DNA from: Glycomyces niveus
Lineage (GTDB): Bacteria; Actinomycetota; Actinomycetes; Mycobacteriales; Micromonosporaceae
Direction: 5' to 3'
NCBI RefSeq assembly: GCF_017592475.1
Contig: NZ_JAGFNP010000003.1
Location: 501,052 to 565,011, forward strand
DNA: 63,960 nucleotides
Shown: piece after piece, positions 45,053 through 55,455 of the stretch
Layout: the number at the start of each line of letters is the position of its first letter
Numbering within the stretch: position 1 is the first letter of the stretch
Notes under the pieces: model-generated
The model's input: only the letters and a program-made list of their open reading frames with translations
Database searches by the model: none
What the model was told of the DNA's origin: nothing
Translations under genes and position numbers: made by a program

Positions 45053-46261
45053 TCAGGAGGTGAGGTCTCTCACGACCGCGTCCGCGAGGAGACGACCGCG
45101 CAGCGTGAGCTTGAGGCGGCCGTCCTCGATGACGGCGAGTCCGTCGTCGGCCGCGTGTTCGGCGGCTGCCTTGCCGGTCGGACGCAGCAACGATAGCGGG
45201 AGTCCGCTCGCGAGCCGGGTGCGCAGGAGGATGCGCTCGAGGTACTGGTCGTCGTCGGTCAGCTCCTCGTGCCCGGCGGCGGGCAGCCCCTGGGCGAGCG
45301 CGACGCCGTAGGTGGAGGGGTGCTTGTGGTTCCACCAGCGCACGCCCGGCAGGTGCGAGTGCGCGCCAGGCCCGGCGCCCCACCAGTGGCCGCCTTCCCA
45401 GTACAGGAGGTTGTGGCGGCACTGGGCCGCTTCGTTCCGGGCCCAGTTGGAGACCTCGTACCAGTGGAAGCCGGCGTCGGCGAGGACGGCTTCGGCGGCG
45501 AGGTAGCGGTCGGCGGCGGTGTCGTCGGAGGGCTGGGGCACCTGGCCGGAGCGGATGCGGCGGGCCAGCGCGGTGCCGTCTTCGACGATGAGCGCGTACG
45601 CCGAGACGTGGTCGACCCCGGCGTCCACGGCCGCATCGAGGCTCGCTTCGAAGTCGGCGGCGGTCTCGCCGGGCGTGCCGTAGATGAGGTCGAGGCTGAC
45701 GTGCTCGAAGCCGGCCTTGTGGGCGTAGGCGACGGCGTTGAGGGCCTTCTGGGGGGAGTGCTCGCGGTCGAGGATCTTGAGCACGTGGGAGGCGGTGGAC
45801 TGCATGCCGACCGAGAGGCGGGTGAAGCCGCCGTCGTGGAGTTCGGCGAGGTAGTCGGCGTCGACGGATTCGGGGTTGGCCTCGGTGGTGGCCTCGTAGC
45901 CGGCGGCGAGACCGAACGCGTCGTCGATCTCGGCGAGGATCGAGGCGAGGTCGGCGGCGGAGAGCAGGGTGGGGGTGCCGCCGCCGAAGAAGACGGTGTC
46001 GACCTTCGGCTTGGTGGCGAACTGCGCTGCGGCCGAGCGGATCTCGGCGCGCACGATCGAGGCGTACGTGTCGCGGGAGACCCCGGCGCCGAGTTCCGAG
46101 GCGGTGTACGTGTTGAAGTCGCAGTAGCCGCAGCGGGAGACGCAGAAGGGGACGTGCACGTAGAACCCGAACCCGGCCGCACCCGTCGCAGGGTCGGCGG
46201 CGGCCGCCGCGACGGAAGCGGCGGGCGAATTCGGGTCGGCTACTGGCGAGACGGCAGGCAC
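45053..46261 (-). CDS. hemW: radical SAM protein HemW (heme chaperone-like)
   Basis: A 402-residue radical SAM protein formerly called oxygen-independent coproporphyrinogen oxidase. The cluster motif 'CVSRCGYC' (Cys40, 44, 47), 'VDTVFFGGGTPTLL', 'EANPES' and 'RLSVGMQS' fit HemW, and 'WYEVSNWARNEAAQCRHNLL' is typical of its C-terminal half. HemW binds and hands over heme. GTG 46261 lies seven bases after a TACCGT -10, so the message is probably leaderless. It is divergent from the enoyl-CoA hydratase gene. Confidence 0.88.
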   Translation of the reverse strand: MPAVSPVADPNSPAASVAAAAADPATGAAGFGFYVHVPFCVSRCGYCDFNTYTASELGAGVSRDTYASIVRAEIRSAAAQFATKPKVDTVFFGGGTPTLLSAADLASILAEIDDAFGLAAGYEATTEANPESVDADYLAELHDGGFTRLSVGMQSTASHVLKILDREHSPQKALNAVAYAHKAGFEHVSLDLIYGTPGETAADFEASLDAAVDAGVDHVSAYALIVEDGTALARRIRSGQVPQPSDDTAADRYLAAEAVLADAGFHWYEVSNWARNEAAQCRHNLLYWEGGHWWGAGPGAHSHLPGVRWWNHKHPSTYGVALAQGLPAAGHEELTDDDQYLERILLRTRLASGLPLSLLRPTGKAAAEHAADDGLAVIEDGRLKLTLRGRLLADAVVRDLTS

Positions 46262-46267
46262 GCCCAC

Positions 46268-46274
46268 TACGGTA
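46268..46274. promoter_or_regulatory. shared bidirectional -10 of hemW and the enoyl-CoA hydratase
   Basis: The seven bases TACGGTA contain TACGGT on the plus strand and TACCGT on the minus strand. Each ends six or seven bases before a GTG start (46280 and 46261), so one DNA unwinding site may serve two leaderless genes 18 bp apart. Confidence 0.5.
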
Positions 46275-46279
46275 CTGGC

Positions 46280-47077
46280 GTGGAACGCAATGACGCACCG
46301 ATCGCCTACCGCGCCCAAGAGGCAGTGGCGACGATTACCCTCGACGCGCCCGAACGGCGCAACGCCCTCTCGACCCACCTGATCGCCGAGATGCGCACCG
46401 CGCTCGCCCGAGCCGTCGCCGACCGCGACGTGCGGGTGGTCGTGATCGACCACGCCGGGCCCGTGTTCTGCGCGGGCGCCGACCTCAAGGAGTCGGTCGC
46501 GGCGCACAGCCTCGCGGCCCTCCCGGCCGCGCACCTGGCGGAGCTGCTGGCGGACATCACCGAGGCCCCGAAACCGGTCGTCGCGGTCGTGCGCGGGGCC
46601 GCGCGCGGCGGCGGCCTGGGACTCATCGCGGCCGCCGACTTCACCGTGGCCCACTTGGAGGTCCCGATGGCGTTCAGCGAGGTCAGGCTGGGCGTCGTCC
46701 CGGCCGTGATCGGCCCGGTGGTGGCGCGGCGGATCACCCCGGCGCGGATGCGGGAGCTGTTCCTCGCCGGAGGCGGGCTCGTCCTCGACGAGGGCGACGC
46801 GGATGTCTTCACCGCTGAGGACGCCGCGGATTGGGGCCTGGTGACGACCGCGGTCTACGACGAGCACCTGGACGCGGTCGTTCAGAGCCTGGTCAAGCGG
46901 TTGAAGCTCGGCGGCCCCTCCGCACAAGCGGGCATCAAGGCGCTCACGGCCACACCGGATCTGCGCGACCAGTTGCGGAAAGCGGCTGCCGTGACGGGTG
47001 ACTACTTCTTCTCCGAAGAGGGGAGGGAAGGCACCCGTTCGTTCCTTGAGAAGCGTCCTCCTTCTTGGGTAGGCTGA
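46280..47077 (+). CDS. enoyl-CoA hydratase/isomerase family protein
   Basis: A 265-residue crotonase-fold protein. 'ITLDAPERRNALS' opens the domain, 'FCAGADLKE' gives the first oxyanion-hole strand (about residues 63-71) and 'VRGAARGGGLGLIAAADFTV' the second. The catalytic glutamate of hydratases ('FSEVRLG') is present in the usual place. It acts on acyl-CoA; the substrate is not predictable. Leaderless GTG start, divergent from hemW. Confidence 0.85.
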   Translation: MERNDAPIAYRAQEAVATITLDAPERRNALSTHLIAEMRTALARAVADRDVRVVVIDHAGPVFCAGADLKESVAAHSLAALPAAHLAELLADITEAPKPVVAVVRGAARGGGLGLIAAADFTVAHLEVPMAFSEVRLGVVPAVIGPVVARRITPARMRELFLAGGGLVLDEGDADVFTAEDAADWGLVTTAVYDEHLDAVVQSLVKRLKLGGPSAQAGIKALTATPDLRDQLRKAAAVTGDYFFSEEGREGTRSFLEKRPPSWVG

Positions 47078-47109
47078 TCAGCCGCCGACCGACCAGATCG
47101 GAGTCACCG

Positions 47110-47961
47110 TTGCGCGCGCTCCCCGCTTTGACCTCGCTGTTTCTCCTCGCCACCCTCGCCGCCTGCACCGACGACGCCCGGGACGCCCTGCGCCCCAGCA
47201 AGACCGGCTGCTACCTCGGCAGCGGCGGGGAAGTGCACCTGAGCGCCGAGCAGGCCTCGAACGCGGCGACGATCGCGGCGGTGGGCATGCGCGACGGCAT
47301 GGACGAGCACGCCGTGGCCGTGGCGATCACCACCGCCATGCAGGAGTCCGAGCTCATCAACGTCAATTACGGCCACGACGACTCGCTGGGGCTGTTCCAG
47401 CAGCGGCCGAGCATGGGCTGGGGCTCCGAGGAGGAGCTCATGGACCCGGTCTACGCCTCCTTCAAGTTCTACGAGAAGCTGCAGCGCACCGACGGCTGGC
47501 AGAACATGCGTCTGGCAGAGGCGGCCCAGGCCGTCCAGATCAGCGCCTACCCCGAGCTCTACGAGCAGTGGGAGAGCGACGCCGAGGTCATCGCCGACGC
47601 CTTCGCCGGCGGCGAGGAGGCCGGGCTCGCCTGCATCTCCGGCAGCGCCGATGCGCCCGCCGCCGACCCGGCCGCCCTCGCCGAGGCCTACGCGTACCAG
47701 TGGGGCACGGAAGTGTCCGATGTAGACGAGACGCGGATCGTGATCGAGGCCGGCGGCGCGGCGGAGGGCTGGAACCGGGCCGCCTGGGCGGTCGCGAGGG
47801 CGTACGACCACACGATCGCGTCAGTCTCCTTCAACGGCATGGTCTGGACCCCGGGCGAAGAGCACTGGACCGAACCCGACGCCGAAGTGGACGGTGAAGC
47901 GCAGGTCGTCGAAGTCGCCGACTCGACCGCCGTGATCATCACGTTCACCGCCCCGGAGTAG
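47110..47961 (+). CDS. lipoprotein with lysozyme-like domain
   Basis: A 283-residue secreted lipoprotein. The signal peptide ends 'LATLAAC'. The domain 'AVAITTAMQESELINVNYGH' followed by 'DSLGLFQQRPSMGW' resembles a lytic transglycosylase-like fold with Glu in 'MQESE' as possible catalytic acid, a form common in actinobacterial secreted proteins. The C-terminal 100 residues form a separate domain. TTG 47110 is chosen because GGAG lies six bases upstream and it places the lipobox at the right distance. The start follows the hydratase gene by 32 bases. Confidence 0.75.
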   Translation: MRALPALTSLFLLATLAACTDDARDALRPSKTGCYLGSGGEVHLSAEQASNAATIAAVGMRDGMDEHAVAVAITTAMQESELINVNYGHDDSLGLFQQRPSMGWGSEEELMDPVYASFKFYEKLQRTDGWQNMRLAEAAQAVQISAYPELYEQWESDAEVIADAFAGGEEAGLACISGSADAPAADPAALAEAYAYQWGTEVSDVDETRIVIEAGGAAEGWNRAAWAVARAYDHTIASVSFNGMVWTPGEEHWTEPDAEVDGEAQVVEVADSTAVIITFTAPE

Positions 47962-47976
47962 GGCCGCCAGAGTTCG

Positions 47977-47994
47977 GCGCCGGTTCACCGGCGC
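47977..47994 (+). terminator. short hairpin after the lipoprotein gene
   Basis: GCGCCGG-TTCA-CCGGCGC, 15 bases after the stop. No T run, so termination efficiency is uncertain. Confidence 0.45.
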
Positions 47995-48081
47995 GACCTC
48001 CAGAAGTCTCGGCGCATCCACGCTCGCTTGTTGGGCTGTACGGGTCACAAACCCGCGCAACTCCCCCGAAGCGAGGTCCAT

Positions 48082-49743
48082 ATGCGCCTGTCGCGCCGAA
48101 TCCTGCTCGCCTCCTCCGCCGCCGGAGCCGCCGCCGCGGTCCCGGCCACCGGCTGGGCACAATCGAACACGCACCCCACCCTCGACAGCGACCCGTTCAC
48201 CCTCGGCGTCGCCTCCGGCGACCCCGAACCCGACGGCGTCGTCCTCTGGACCCGCCTCGCCGTGAACCCCCTCGCCGAAGACGGCATGGGCGGCATGCCC
48301 AACGCCGCCTTCGACGTCGAATGGGAGGTCGCCCGCGACGACCGCTTCCGCCACCGCGTCGCCCGCGGCGAGGTCCAGACCGCCGCCGAGATCGGCTACA
48401 GCGTCCACATCGAGGTCGACGGCCTGCGCCCCGGCCACGAGTACTACTACCGGTTCAAGACCGGCAAGTGGACCTCCCCCGTCGGCCGCACCGTCACCGC
48501 ACCCCCGCGCAACGCCATGCCCGAAGCGCTCCGCATGGCCTTCGCCTCCTGCTCCCAGTACGAGCACGGCTACTTCACCGCCTACCGGCACATGGCCGAA
48601 TCCCGCCCCGACCTCATCCTCCACCTCGGCGACTACCAATACGAGTACAAGGCCAAGGTCTACAACTCCCCCGACGGCAACGTGCGCGACCACGAAGGCC
48701 CCGAGACGGTCTCGCTCGCCACCTACCGCCAGCGCCACGCCCAGTACAAGGCTGACCCCGACCTCCAGCTCGCGCACGCCGCCGCCCCCTGGCTCGTCGT
48801 CTGGGACGACCACGAGACCGAGAACAACTGGGCCGACGAGATCCCCGAGGCCGGCTCCGACACCCCGACCCCCGCCGACTTCCTCGCCCGCCGCGCCGCC
48901 GCGTTCCAGGCGTACTGGGAGAACATGCCCCTGCGCCGCTCCTCGGTACCCGAAGGCATCGACATGCAGCTGTACCGCCGCGTCCGCTGGGGCCGCCTCG
49001 CCAACTTCCACATGATGGACACACGCCAGTACCGCGACGACCAGGCCTGCGGCGACGGCACCCAGAGCAACTGCGCCGACGCCTGGGACGAATCGCGCAC
49101 CATCACCGGTGAGGCCCAAGAGGAATGGCTCATCGACGGCTTCCACTCCTCGCGCGCCCGCTGGGACATCCTCGGCCAGCAGGTGTTCTTCACCCAACGC
49201 GACAACACCGCCGCCGCCGATGTGCTGCGCACCAGCATGGACGGCTGGGACGGGTACGCCGCCTCCCGCCAGCGCATCATCGACGGCTGGCTCGAGGCCG
49301 GAGTCCGCAACCCGGTCGTGCTCACCGGCGACGTGCACACCCACTGGGCCGGCGAGATCAAGACCGGCTTCCCCGACATCACCGGCGAGACCGTCGGCGT
49401 CGAACTCGTCGCCACCTCAATCACCTCGGGCGGCAACGGCGTCGACTCGGTGCCCGAGGACAACTCGGTCCTCAAGATCAACCCGCACATCAAATTCCGC
49501 AACGCCCAGCGCGGCTACGTCGAAACGGTCATCACCCCCGACCAGATGGACGTCGACTTCAAAGTCGTGCCGCAGGTGACCGTCCAGGACGCCCCGGTCT
49601 ACACGCGCCGCTCCTACACGATCGCCGACCGCGAACGCGCCCTCCACCAGACCTACGACCGCCCGGTGGACACCGCGAACATGACGACCAACACGAGCCC
49701 GTTCGCCGGCTCGGACGAGCTCGCCGACGACTACCTGAACTGA
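48082..49743 (+). CDS. phoD: PhoD-type alkaline phosphatase, Tat-exported
   Basis: A 553-residue secreted phosphodiesterase/phosphomonoesterase. The signal has a twin-arginine-like 'SRRILLASSAAGAAAA' and ends 'ATGWA'. The PhoD N-terminal Ig-like domain is followed by the catalytic core with 'FASCSQYEHGYFTAYRHMAE', 'LHLGDYQYEY', 'WDDHETENNWADE' and 'VVLTGDVHTHWAGEIK', which supply the Fe/Ca ligands. It releases phosphate outside the cell. GAGG lies before ATG 48082. No Pho box was identified. Confidence 0.9.
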   Translation: MRLSRRILLASSAAGAAAAVPATGWAQSNTHPTLDSDPFTLGVASGDPEPDGVVLWTRLAVNPLAEDGMGGMPNAAFDVEWEVARDDRFRHRVARGEVQTAAEIGYSVHIEVDGLRPGHEYYYRFKTGKWTSPVGRTVTAPPRNAMPEALRMAFASCSQYEHGYFTAYRHMAESRPDLILHLGDYQYEYKAKVYNSPDGNVRDHEGPETVSLATYRQRHAQYKADPDLQLAHAAAPWLVVWDDHETENNWADEIPEAGSDTPTPADFLARRAAAFQAYWENMPLRRSSVPEGIDMQLYRRVRWGRLANFHMMDTRQYRDDQACGDGTQSNCADAWDESRTITGEAQEEWLIDGFHSSRARWDILGQQVFFTQRDNTAAADVLRTSMDGWDGYAASRQRIIDGWLEAGVRNPVVLTGDVHTHWAGEIKTGFPDITGETVGVELVATSITSGGNGVDSVPEDNSVLKINPHIKFRNAQRGYVETVITPDQMDVDFKVVPQVTVQDAPVYTRRSYTIADRERALHQTYDRPVDTANMTTNTSPFAGSDELADDYLN

Positions 49744-49755
49744 CCTGTCCCGCCC

Positions 49756-49788
49756 GAGGGCGGCCCCGGCGACCCCGGGGCCGCCCTC
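49756..49788 (+). terminator. strong hairpin after phoD
   Basis: A perfect 14-bp stem (GAGGGCGGCCCCGG against its complement at 49775-49788) with a five-base loop, 12 bases past the stop. Confidence 0.75.
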
Positions 49789-49955
49789 GCGCTTCACCGT
49801 GACCAGTTCGGGTTCTTTCGAATGGCGTTCGAAATTGCCACGAATTGCCATATCCGCCATTGCTTTCGGGCAGATTCGACGGACCCCGGAACGGGCGGCG
49901 AAGGGCTACAGTGAGCAGTGAAAGCACGCCCTTCTCTTTGCCCGGAGCAGCGACC

Positions 49956-50627
49956 ATGACGTACCCGCCGCAACCGCCCGAATCGAATCCGTACGGTGCC
50001 TCCCCAGGTGGCGGCCCTGCCGGACCGCCGCCCGCCGGAGGCCCCGCCCAAGGGCAGGGCGATTTCGCCGCCCAATGGGGCATCAAGGAGAATCCGGGCC
50101 GACCCAAGAAGGTCAACCAGTTCACGCAATTGCTGTGGGTCTACGCCGCGGCGACGGTGCTGATCTTCCTCTTCTCGCTCATCGCCTCCGCCACCGCGCC
50201 TTGGTATCTCGCGACGGGCTTCATCGTCGGCGGCGCCGTCTTCGGCCTCATCCTCGGCGCGCTGGCGGTCGCGATCGCCTGGTACGTCACGAAGGACAAG
50301 CTCGGCGTGTTCGGCGCGGCGGACCCGCGCGTCCCGCTGTACGTCGGGCTGGGCCTCCTCGGCTTCTTCTCCCTCGGCGGCTTCTTCGGCGGCTGGGGTC
50401 TGGGCTGGTACGCCGCGATCGGCACCCTGCTGGGCCTGGCGAAACTCGCGGCGGTCGGCGGCGGGTTCTTCCTGCTGTTCCAGCCCGAGGTCGAGCAGTA
50501 CCTGAAGTCGCGGCCGGGCAACCAGCCGAAGCCGCCGCACCAGCCGCCGCCGCACGGCTACCCGCATCAGCCCCCGCCGCCGTCGCAGACGCACACGCAC
50601 CCGAACGGCTACCCGCCGGAGATGTAA
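49956..50627 (+). CDS. hypothetical membrane protein with Pro-rich tails
   Basis: A 223-residue protein. The first 40 residues are Pro/Gly/Gln-rich ('MTYPPQPPESNPYGASPGGG') and cytosolic in style. Four membrane helices follow (from 'LLWVYAAATVLIFLFSLIAS' to 'KLAAVGGGFFLLF'), and the tail is a Pro/His-rich repeat ('PHQPPPHGYPHQPPPPSQTH'). Such tails bind partners or metal ions in other actinobacterial membrane proteins. No family recognised. GGAG lies eight bases before ATG 49956; an upstream in-frame GTG is possible. Confidence 0.7.
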   Translation: MTYPPQPPESNPYGASPGGGPAGPPPAGGPAQGQGDFAAQWGIKENPGRPKKVNQFTQLLWVYAAATVLIFLFSLIASATAPWYLATGFIVGGAVFGLILGALAVAIAWYVTKDKLGVFGAADPRVPLYVGLGLLGFFSLGGFFGGWGLGWYAAIGTLLGLAKLAAVGGGFFLLFQPEVEQYLKSRPGNQPKPPHQPPPHGYPHQPPPPSQTHTHPNGYPPEM

Positions 50628-50639
50628 GCAGCGCAGCAG

Positions 50640-50670
50640 AAAGGGCGGCACCGGATCGGTGCCGCCCTTT
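50640..50670. terminator. bidirectional terminator between the membrane protein and lepA
   Basis: AAAGGGCGGCACCG (50640-50653) pairs perfectly with 50657-50670. The arms end in AAA and TTT, so the hairpin can terminate both converging genes. Confidence 0.8.
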
Positions 50671-50678
50671 CCTGCTCG

Positions 50679-52511
<1,833 letters not shown>

Positions 52512-52854
52512 GGTGGCCTTCCTTGTCGGCGGTACCAATGTTTGGCTCGCGAGCTTCGCCAAGCCCGCTTGCGATCCGAACGACGGCCCAATCGGATCGC
52601 TCGCGATCCGGCCGATGACCCAGTCGGATGGGTGGCTAGCCAATTCTGCCTTACCCTCCCGCGCACCCCCGCTCACCCAGCAAGAAAAGGCGCCCCGCTC
52701 ACCCGCGGCGCCCGCGAAAAACCCACCCGCCCGCCGACGGCACCCCGGCCCGCCTGAATTGTCGGACCCTCCCGGCATCATCGGAACCGGGGGCGGCTCC
52801 GAATCGCCGCGCTAATGGCCACCTCTCGCCCAAAAACACCGACTCACGCACGTC
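52512..52854. other. lepA upstream region with repeated GCGATCCG
   Basis: No gene seen. GCGATCCG or its complement occurs three times between 52571 and 52610. CGGATCGC-TC-GCGATCCG (52593-52610) is a perfect palindrome, and TCGGATCGC (52592-52600) can instead pair with 52571-52579. These alternative hairpins lie about 60-100 bp upstream of lepA. Confidence 0.45.
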
Positions 52855-52899
52855 TTCGGCGGCCCCGGCCCGCGGCAGCGCGGGCCCGAAGCCGCCGAA
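52855..52899 (-). terminator. hairpin after the YhgE/Pip-like permease gene
   Basis: TTCGGCGGC (52855-52863) pairs with 52891-52899, with an inner GGCCCGC/GCGGGCC stem (52867-52873, 52880-52886). It lies 18 bases after the stop on the minus strand. Confidence 0.65.
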
Positions 52900-52917
52900 A
52901 GTTCCTTGCTCCCGCCG

Positions 52918-53952
52918 CTAGACCGCAGCCGCGGCGGGCTCCCTCGTCTCGTCGCTCACGCTCTTGACCTTGGCGCGGACCGCGCCCATGGTGAAGAGCA
53001 GCACACCGACGACGATCCAGCCGGCGAGCACCCAGATCGCGGCCTCGCCGCCGTTGCCGTCGAAGTACGCGGTCGAGCGCACCAGCGTCCCGCCAGCGCC
53101 CGGCGACAGGAACTGCCCGAACCCGCCCCACGGCGCGGGCAGCAGCTCCGGCGCGCCGGTCATGCCCGACAGCGGGTTGCCCACGAGCATCACGATCACC
53201 GCGCCCAGCGCGATCCCGACCCGGCCCAGAAGCTTCGCGAGCCCGAGGATGCCCCACGCGGTCGCCGCCATCGTCAACGCCAGCGCGCCAGCGATCGCCG
53301 CATAATCGCCGTCGATCGATTCGAGCACGTACATCAAGATCGCCGCGACGCCCGCGCCGACGGCCAGCGGCGCGAGGACCGCGGCCGCGGCCTGGCGTCC
53401 CGAGCCGCGCACGTTGAGCGCGATGAGCGCGGCGATTACGATGCCGCCCATGGCCATCGGGAAGGCCGAGGCGGCGAGTCCGGCGCCGTTCGGGTCGTCG
53501 GCGGGCAGCGACACGAGGTCCTCGACATTGACCTCGACGGGCTGACCGGCGGCTTGGCCCATGTGCACCGCCATCTGGTCGGCGATGCCGGTCACGAGCC
53601 GCGCCACGGTCGGCGACGCGGCCGAGGCGGTGTAGAGGTCAACCGACGTCGGCGTGATCGCGAAGGCCGCGTAGACCTCGCGGTCCTTGATGAGGGCTTC
53701 GGCCGAGGCGGGATCGGCGACGGCGGTGACGTCGAAGCCGTCCGGCTCGGCCTCGTCCAGCTGGGCCTGGACCTGCCCTGCGGCCTCGTCGGGGCCGATG
53801 ACCGCGATCGGGACCTCGTTGGGGCCCATGCCCGCGGAGGGCCAGGCGAAGGCGAGGGTCAGCACGCCGACGATGAGCGCGAGGGCCGCGCTGAGGCTGA
53901 TGACCCGGCCGATCGGGGTTGCCTGGGGGGTGGTTTCCATGATGGTTTCCAT
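52918..53952 (-). CDS. YhgE/Pip-like or ABC-2-type membrane protein
   Basis: A 344-residue protein. One N-terminal membrane helix is followed by an extracellular domain of ~140 residues ('VPIAVIGPDEAAGQVQAQLD') and then five or six membrane helices ('FPMAMGGIVIAALIALNV' onward). This resembles YhgE/Pip and DUF3533-type proteins, which share the ABC-2 permease fold but lack a gene for an ATPase here. Its start is next to a 21-bp palindrome shared with the divergent TetR gene, so it is the likely TetR target, probably for lipid or drug export. ATG 53940 four codons in is an alternative start. Confidence 0.75.
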   Translation of the reverse strand: METIMETTPQATPIGRVISLSAALALIVGVLTLAFAWPSAGMGPNEVPIAVIGPDEAAGQVQAQLDEAEPDGFDVTAVADPASAEALIKDREVYAAFAITPTSVDLYTASAASPTVARLVTGIADQMAVHMGQAAGQPVEVNVEDLVSLPADDPNGAGLAASAFPMAMGGIVIAALIALNVRGSGRQAAAAVLAPLAVGAGVAAILMYVLESIDGDYAAIAGALALTMAATAWGILGLAKLLGRVGIALGAVIVMLVGNPLSGMTGAPELLPAPWGGFGQFLSPGAGGTLVRSTAYFDGNGGEAAIWVLAGWIVVGVLLFTMGAVRAKVKSVSDETREPAAAAV

Positions 53953-53958
53953 TCATCC

Positions 53959-53979
53959 GCAAGATACGGTCCGTATCTT
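53959..53979. promoter_or_regulatory. TetR operator CAAGATACGG-T-CCGTATCTTG
   Basis: A perfect 21-bp palindrome with ten-base arms in the divergent promoter of the permease and tetR genes. The GATAC..GTATC core is common in TetR-family drug-efflux operators. Confidence 0.8.
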
Positions 53980-54028
53980 GATTGCCCTCACGCTAACATA
54001 AGAAACGGCGAGTATCTAGGGGGCCCGG

Positions 54029-54625
54029 TTGGAACGCAAAGCGACGTCCAGACGTCGAGGTGAAGCACTCGAGCAGGCGATTCTCGACGCCGTCTGGGAC
54101 GAGTTCCGCGAAGTCGGCTTCTCCAAGCTCACGATGGAGGGCGTCGCGAAACGGGCCGGCACGAGCAAGCCGGTGCTGTATCGGCGCTGGTCGAGCCCGG
54201 TCGAGCTGATGATCGCGTGCGCGGCGAGCCGCGTTCCCAAAGCCGAGTCGGTGCCCGACACCGGCACCTTGCGCGGCGACACCATTGCGTTGCTCACACT
54301 CGCCCACGAGCGGATGCGCATCGTGGGCCAGACGGCGATGCTCAGCATGCTCGCCCAAGTCAGCGTCGACCCCGAGGCCCGCAAGGTGCTCATCGAGGGC
54401 ATCGTCAACAACCTCTCGAAAGCACTCAGCGGCACGGTCTACGCGCGGGCGATCGCCCGCGGCGAGCTCGCCGAGGAGCACCTCACCGAACGGCTGGCGC
54501 GGCTGCCGATCGACTTGATGCGCAACGAGTTCATCCTCTTCGGCCACGTCGACGCCGGCGCGATCGAGGAGATGCTCGACCAGGTGATCCTCCCCGCCCT
54601 CAGGGCCCGCGGCGCCACCGTCTGA
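54029..54625 (+). CDS. TetR-family transcriptional regulator
   Basis: A 198-residue regulator. The N-terminal helix-turn-helix spans residues 14-60 ('AILDAVWDEFREVGFSKLTM' and 'VAKRAGTSKPVLYRRWSS'), followed by a helical ligand-binding domain. TTG 54029 follows GGGGG by five bases. It is divergent from the permease with the palindrome between, so it probably represses both genes until an effector binds. Confidence 0.88.
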   Translation: MERKATSRRRGEALEQAILDAVWDEFREVGFSKLTMEGVAKRAGTSKPVLYRRWSSPVELMIACAASRVPKAESVPDTGTLRGDTIALLTLAHERMRIVGQTAMLSMLAQVSVDPEARKVLIEGIVNNLSKALSGTVYARAIARGELAEEHLTERLARLPIDLMRNEFILFGHVDAGAIEEMLDQVILPALRARGATV

Positions 54626-54883
54626 ACCATCGCGGCGCACCCACCCGGCCACCGCAAGAACACGAGTCGGCGCCGCCCGGGGCCGGGTTCGGGTATCGCG
54701 GGTAACAGCCGGGCACCGGGATTCGCGCCGCGCCCCCGACCTCGTGTAACCTGGTTCGCGGTCATGCTCCCAGGGCGTGTGCGATGCTCGGCTCCTGGTA
54801 ACGTTGACAGGCGCTCGGAGTGCCCTCTGCCTCCGACGCGATCAATTAAGGAACCAAGCAATCACGAAACTGAGGCTTCACGC

Positions 54884-55156
54884 GTGGCGAACATCAAGTC
54901 CAAAGAAAAGCGCATTCTGACGAACGAGAAGCGCCGGATGCGCAACAAGGCAGTGAAGTCGTCGCTGAAGACCGCCGTCCGGAAGTTCCGTGAAGCGTCG
55001 GCCACTGGCGACGTCGCCGCTGCCGAGACCCACCTGCGCGCCGCCAGCCGCGAGCTGGACAAGGCTGCCACCAAGGGTGTCATCCACAAGAACCAGGCCG
55101 CCCAGCGCAAGTCCAAGCTGGCCGCGTCCTTCAACAAGCTCTCCGCCGCCGCCTAA
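54884..55156 (+). CDS. rpsT: 30S ribosomal protein S20
   Basis: A 90-residue basic helical protein that binds 16S rRNA. It begins '[20 protein letters not shown]' and contains '[15 protein letters not shown]' and '[20 protein letters not shown]', matching S20 throughout. GTG 54884 has GAGG eight bases upstream; an earlier in-frame ATG is not supported. A strong terminator follows. It is divergent-neighbour to holA in the usual actinobacterial order. Confidence 0.96.
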   Translation: MANIKSKEKRILTNEKRRMRNKAVKSSLKTAVRKFREASATGDVAAAETHLRAASRELDKAATKGVIHKNQAAQRKSKLAASFNKLSAAA

Positions 55157-55185
55157 GCGAGCGAACGAGCAGCAGCAAAGCTTCA

Positions 55186-55217
55186 GAAGGCCCAGGGGTT
55201 CACGCCCCTGGGCCTTC
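55186..55217 (+). terminator. hairpin after rpsT
   Basis: A perfect 13-bp stem (GAAGGCCCAGGGG, 55186-55198, against 55205-55217) with a six-base loop, 30 bases after the S20 stop. Confidence 0.8.
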
Positions 55218-55246
55218 GGCGTTCCCGAGCACCGATCGCATCCCAG

Positions 55247-55411
55247 GCACTGTCACACCCACACGGCACCATTGAGAACCGGGGGCCCAACCCACCCGGC
55301 CCCGAACACGCTCGGCGTGCCCGCCGAATTCCGTCGACGCCGCGCAGCGCCCATCCCGAAATCCGCGGCAGCGACCTGTCGCACCCTCAGGGCACCATTG
55401 AAAACGGGGGC
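55247..55411. repeat. pair of ~38-bp direct repeats after rpsT
   Basis: The sequences at 55250-55286 and 55376-55411 align over about 37 bases with roughly 30 identical. Both contain GGCACCATTGA followed by CGGGGGC and are preceded by CTGTC-CACC. They are 125 bp apart in a region with no gene. On the minus strand each reads GCCCCCG..TCAATGGTGCC. Confidence 0.5.
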
Positions 55412-55455
55412 GGTCGCGAACCGACACACCCGACCCCGGGGGCCAGCCGCAACCC

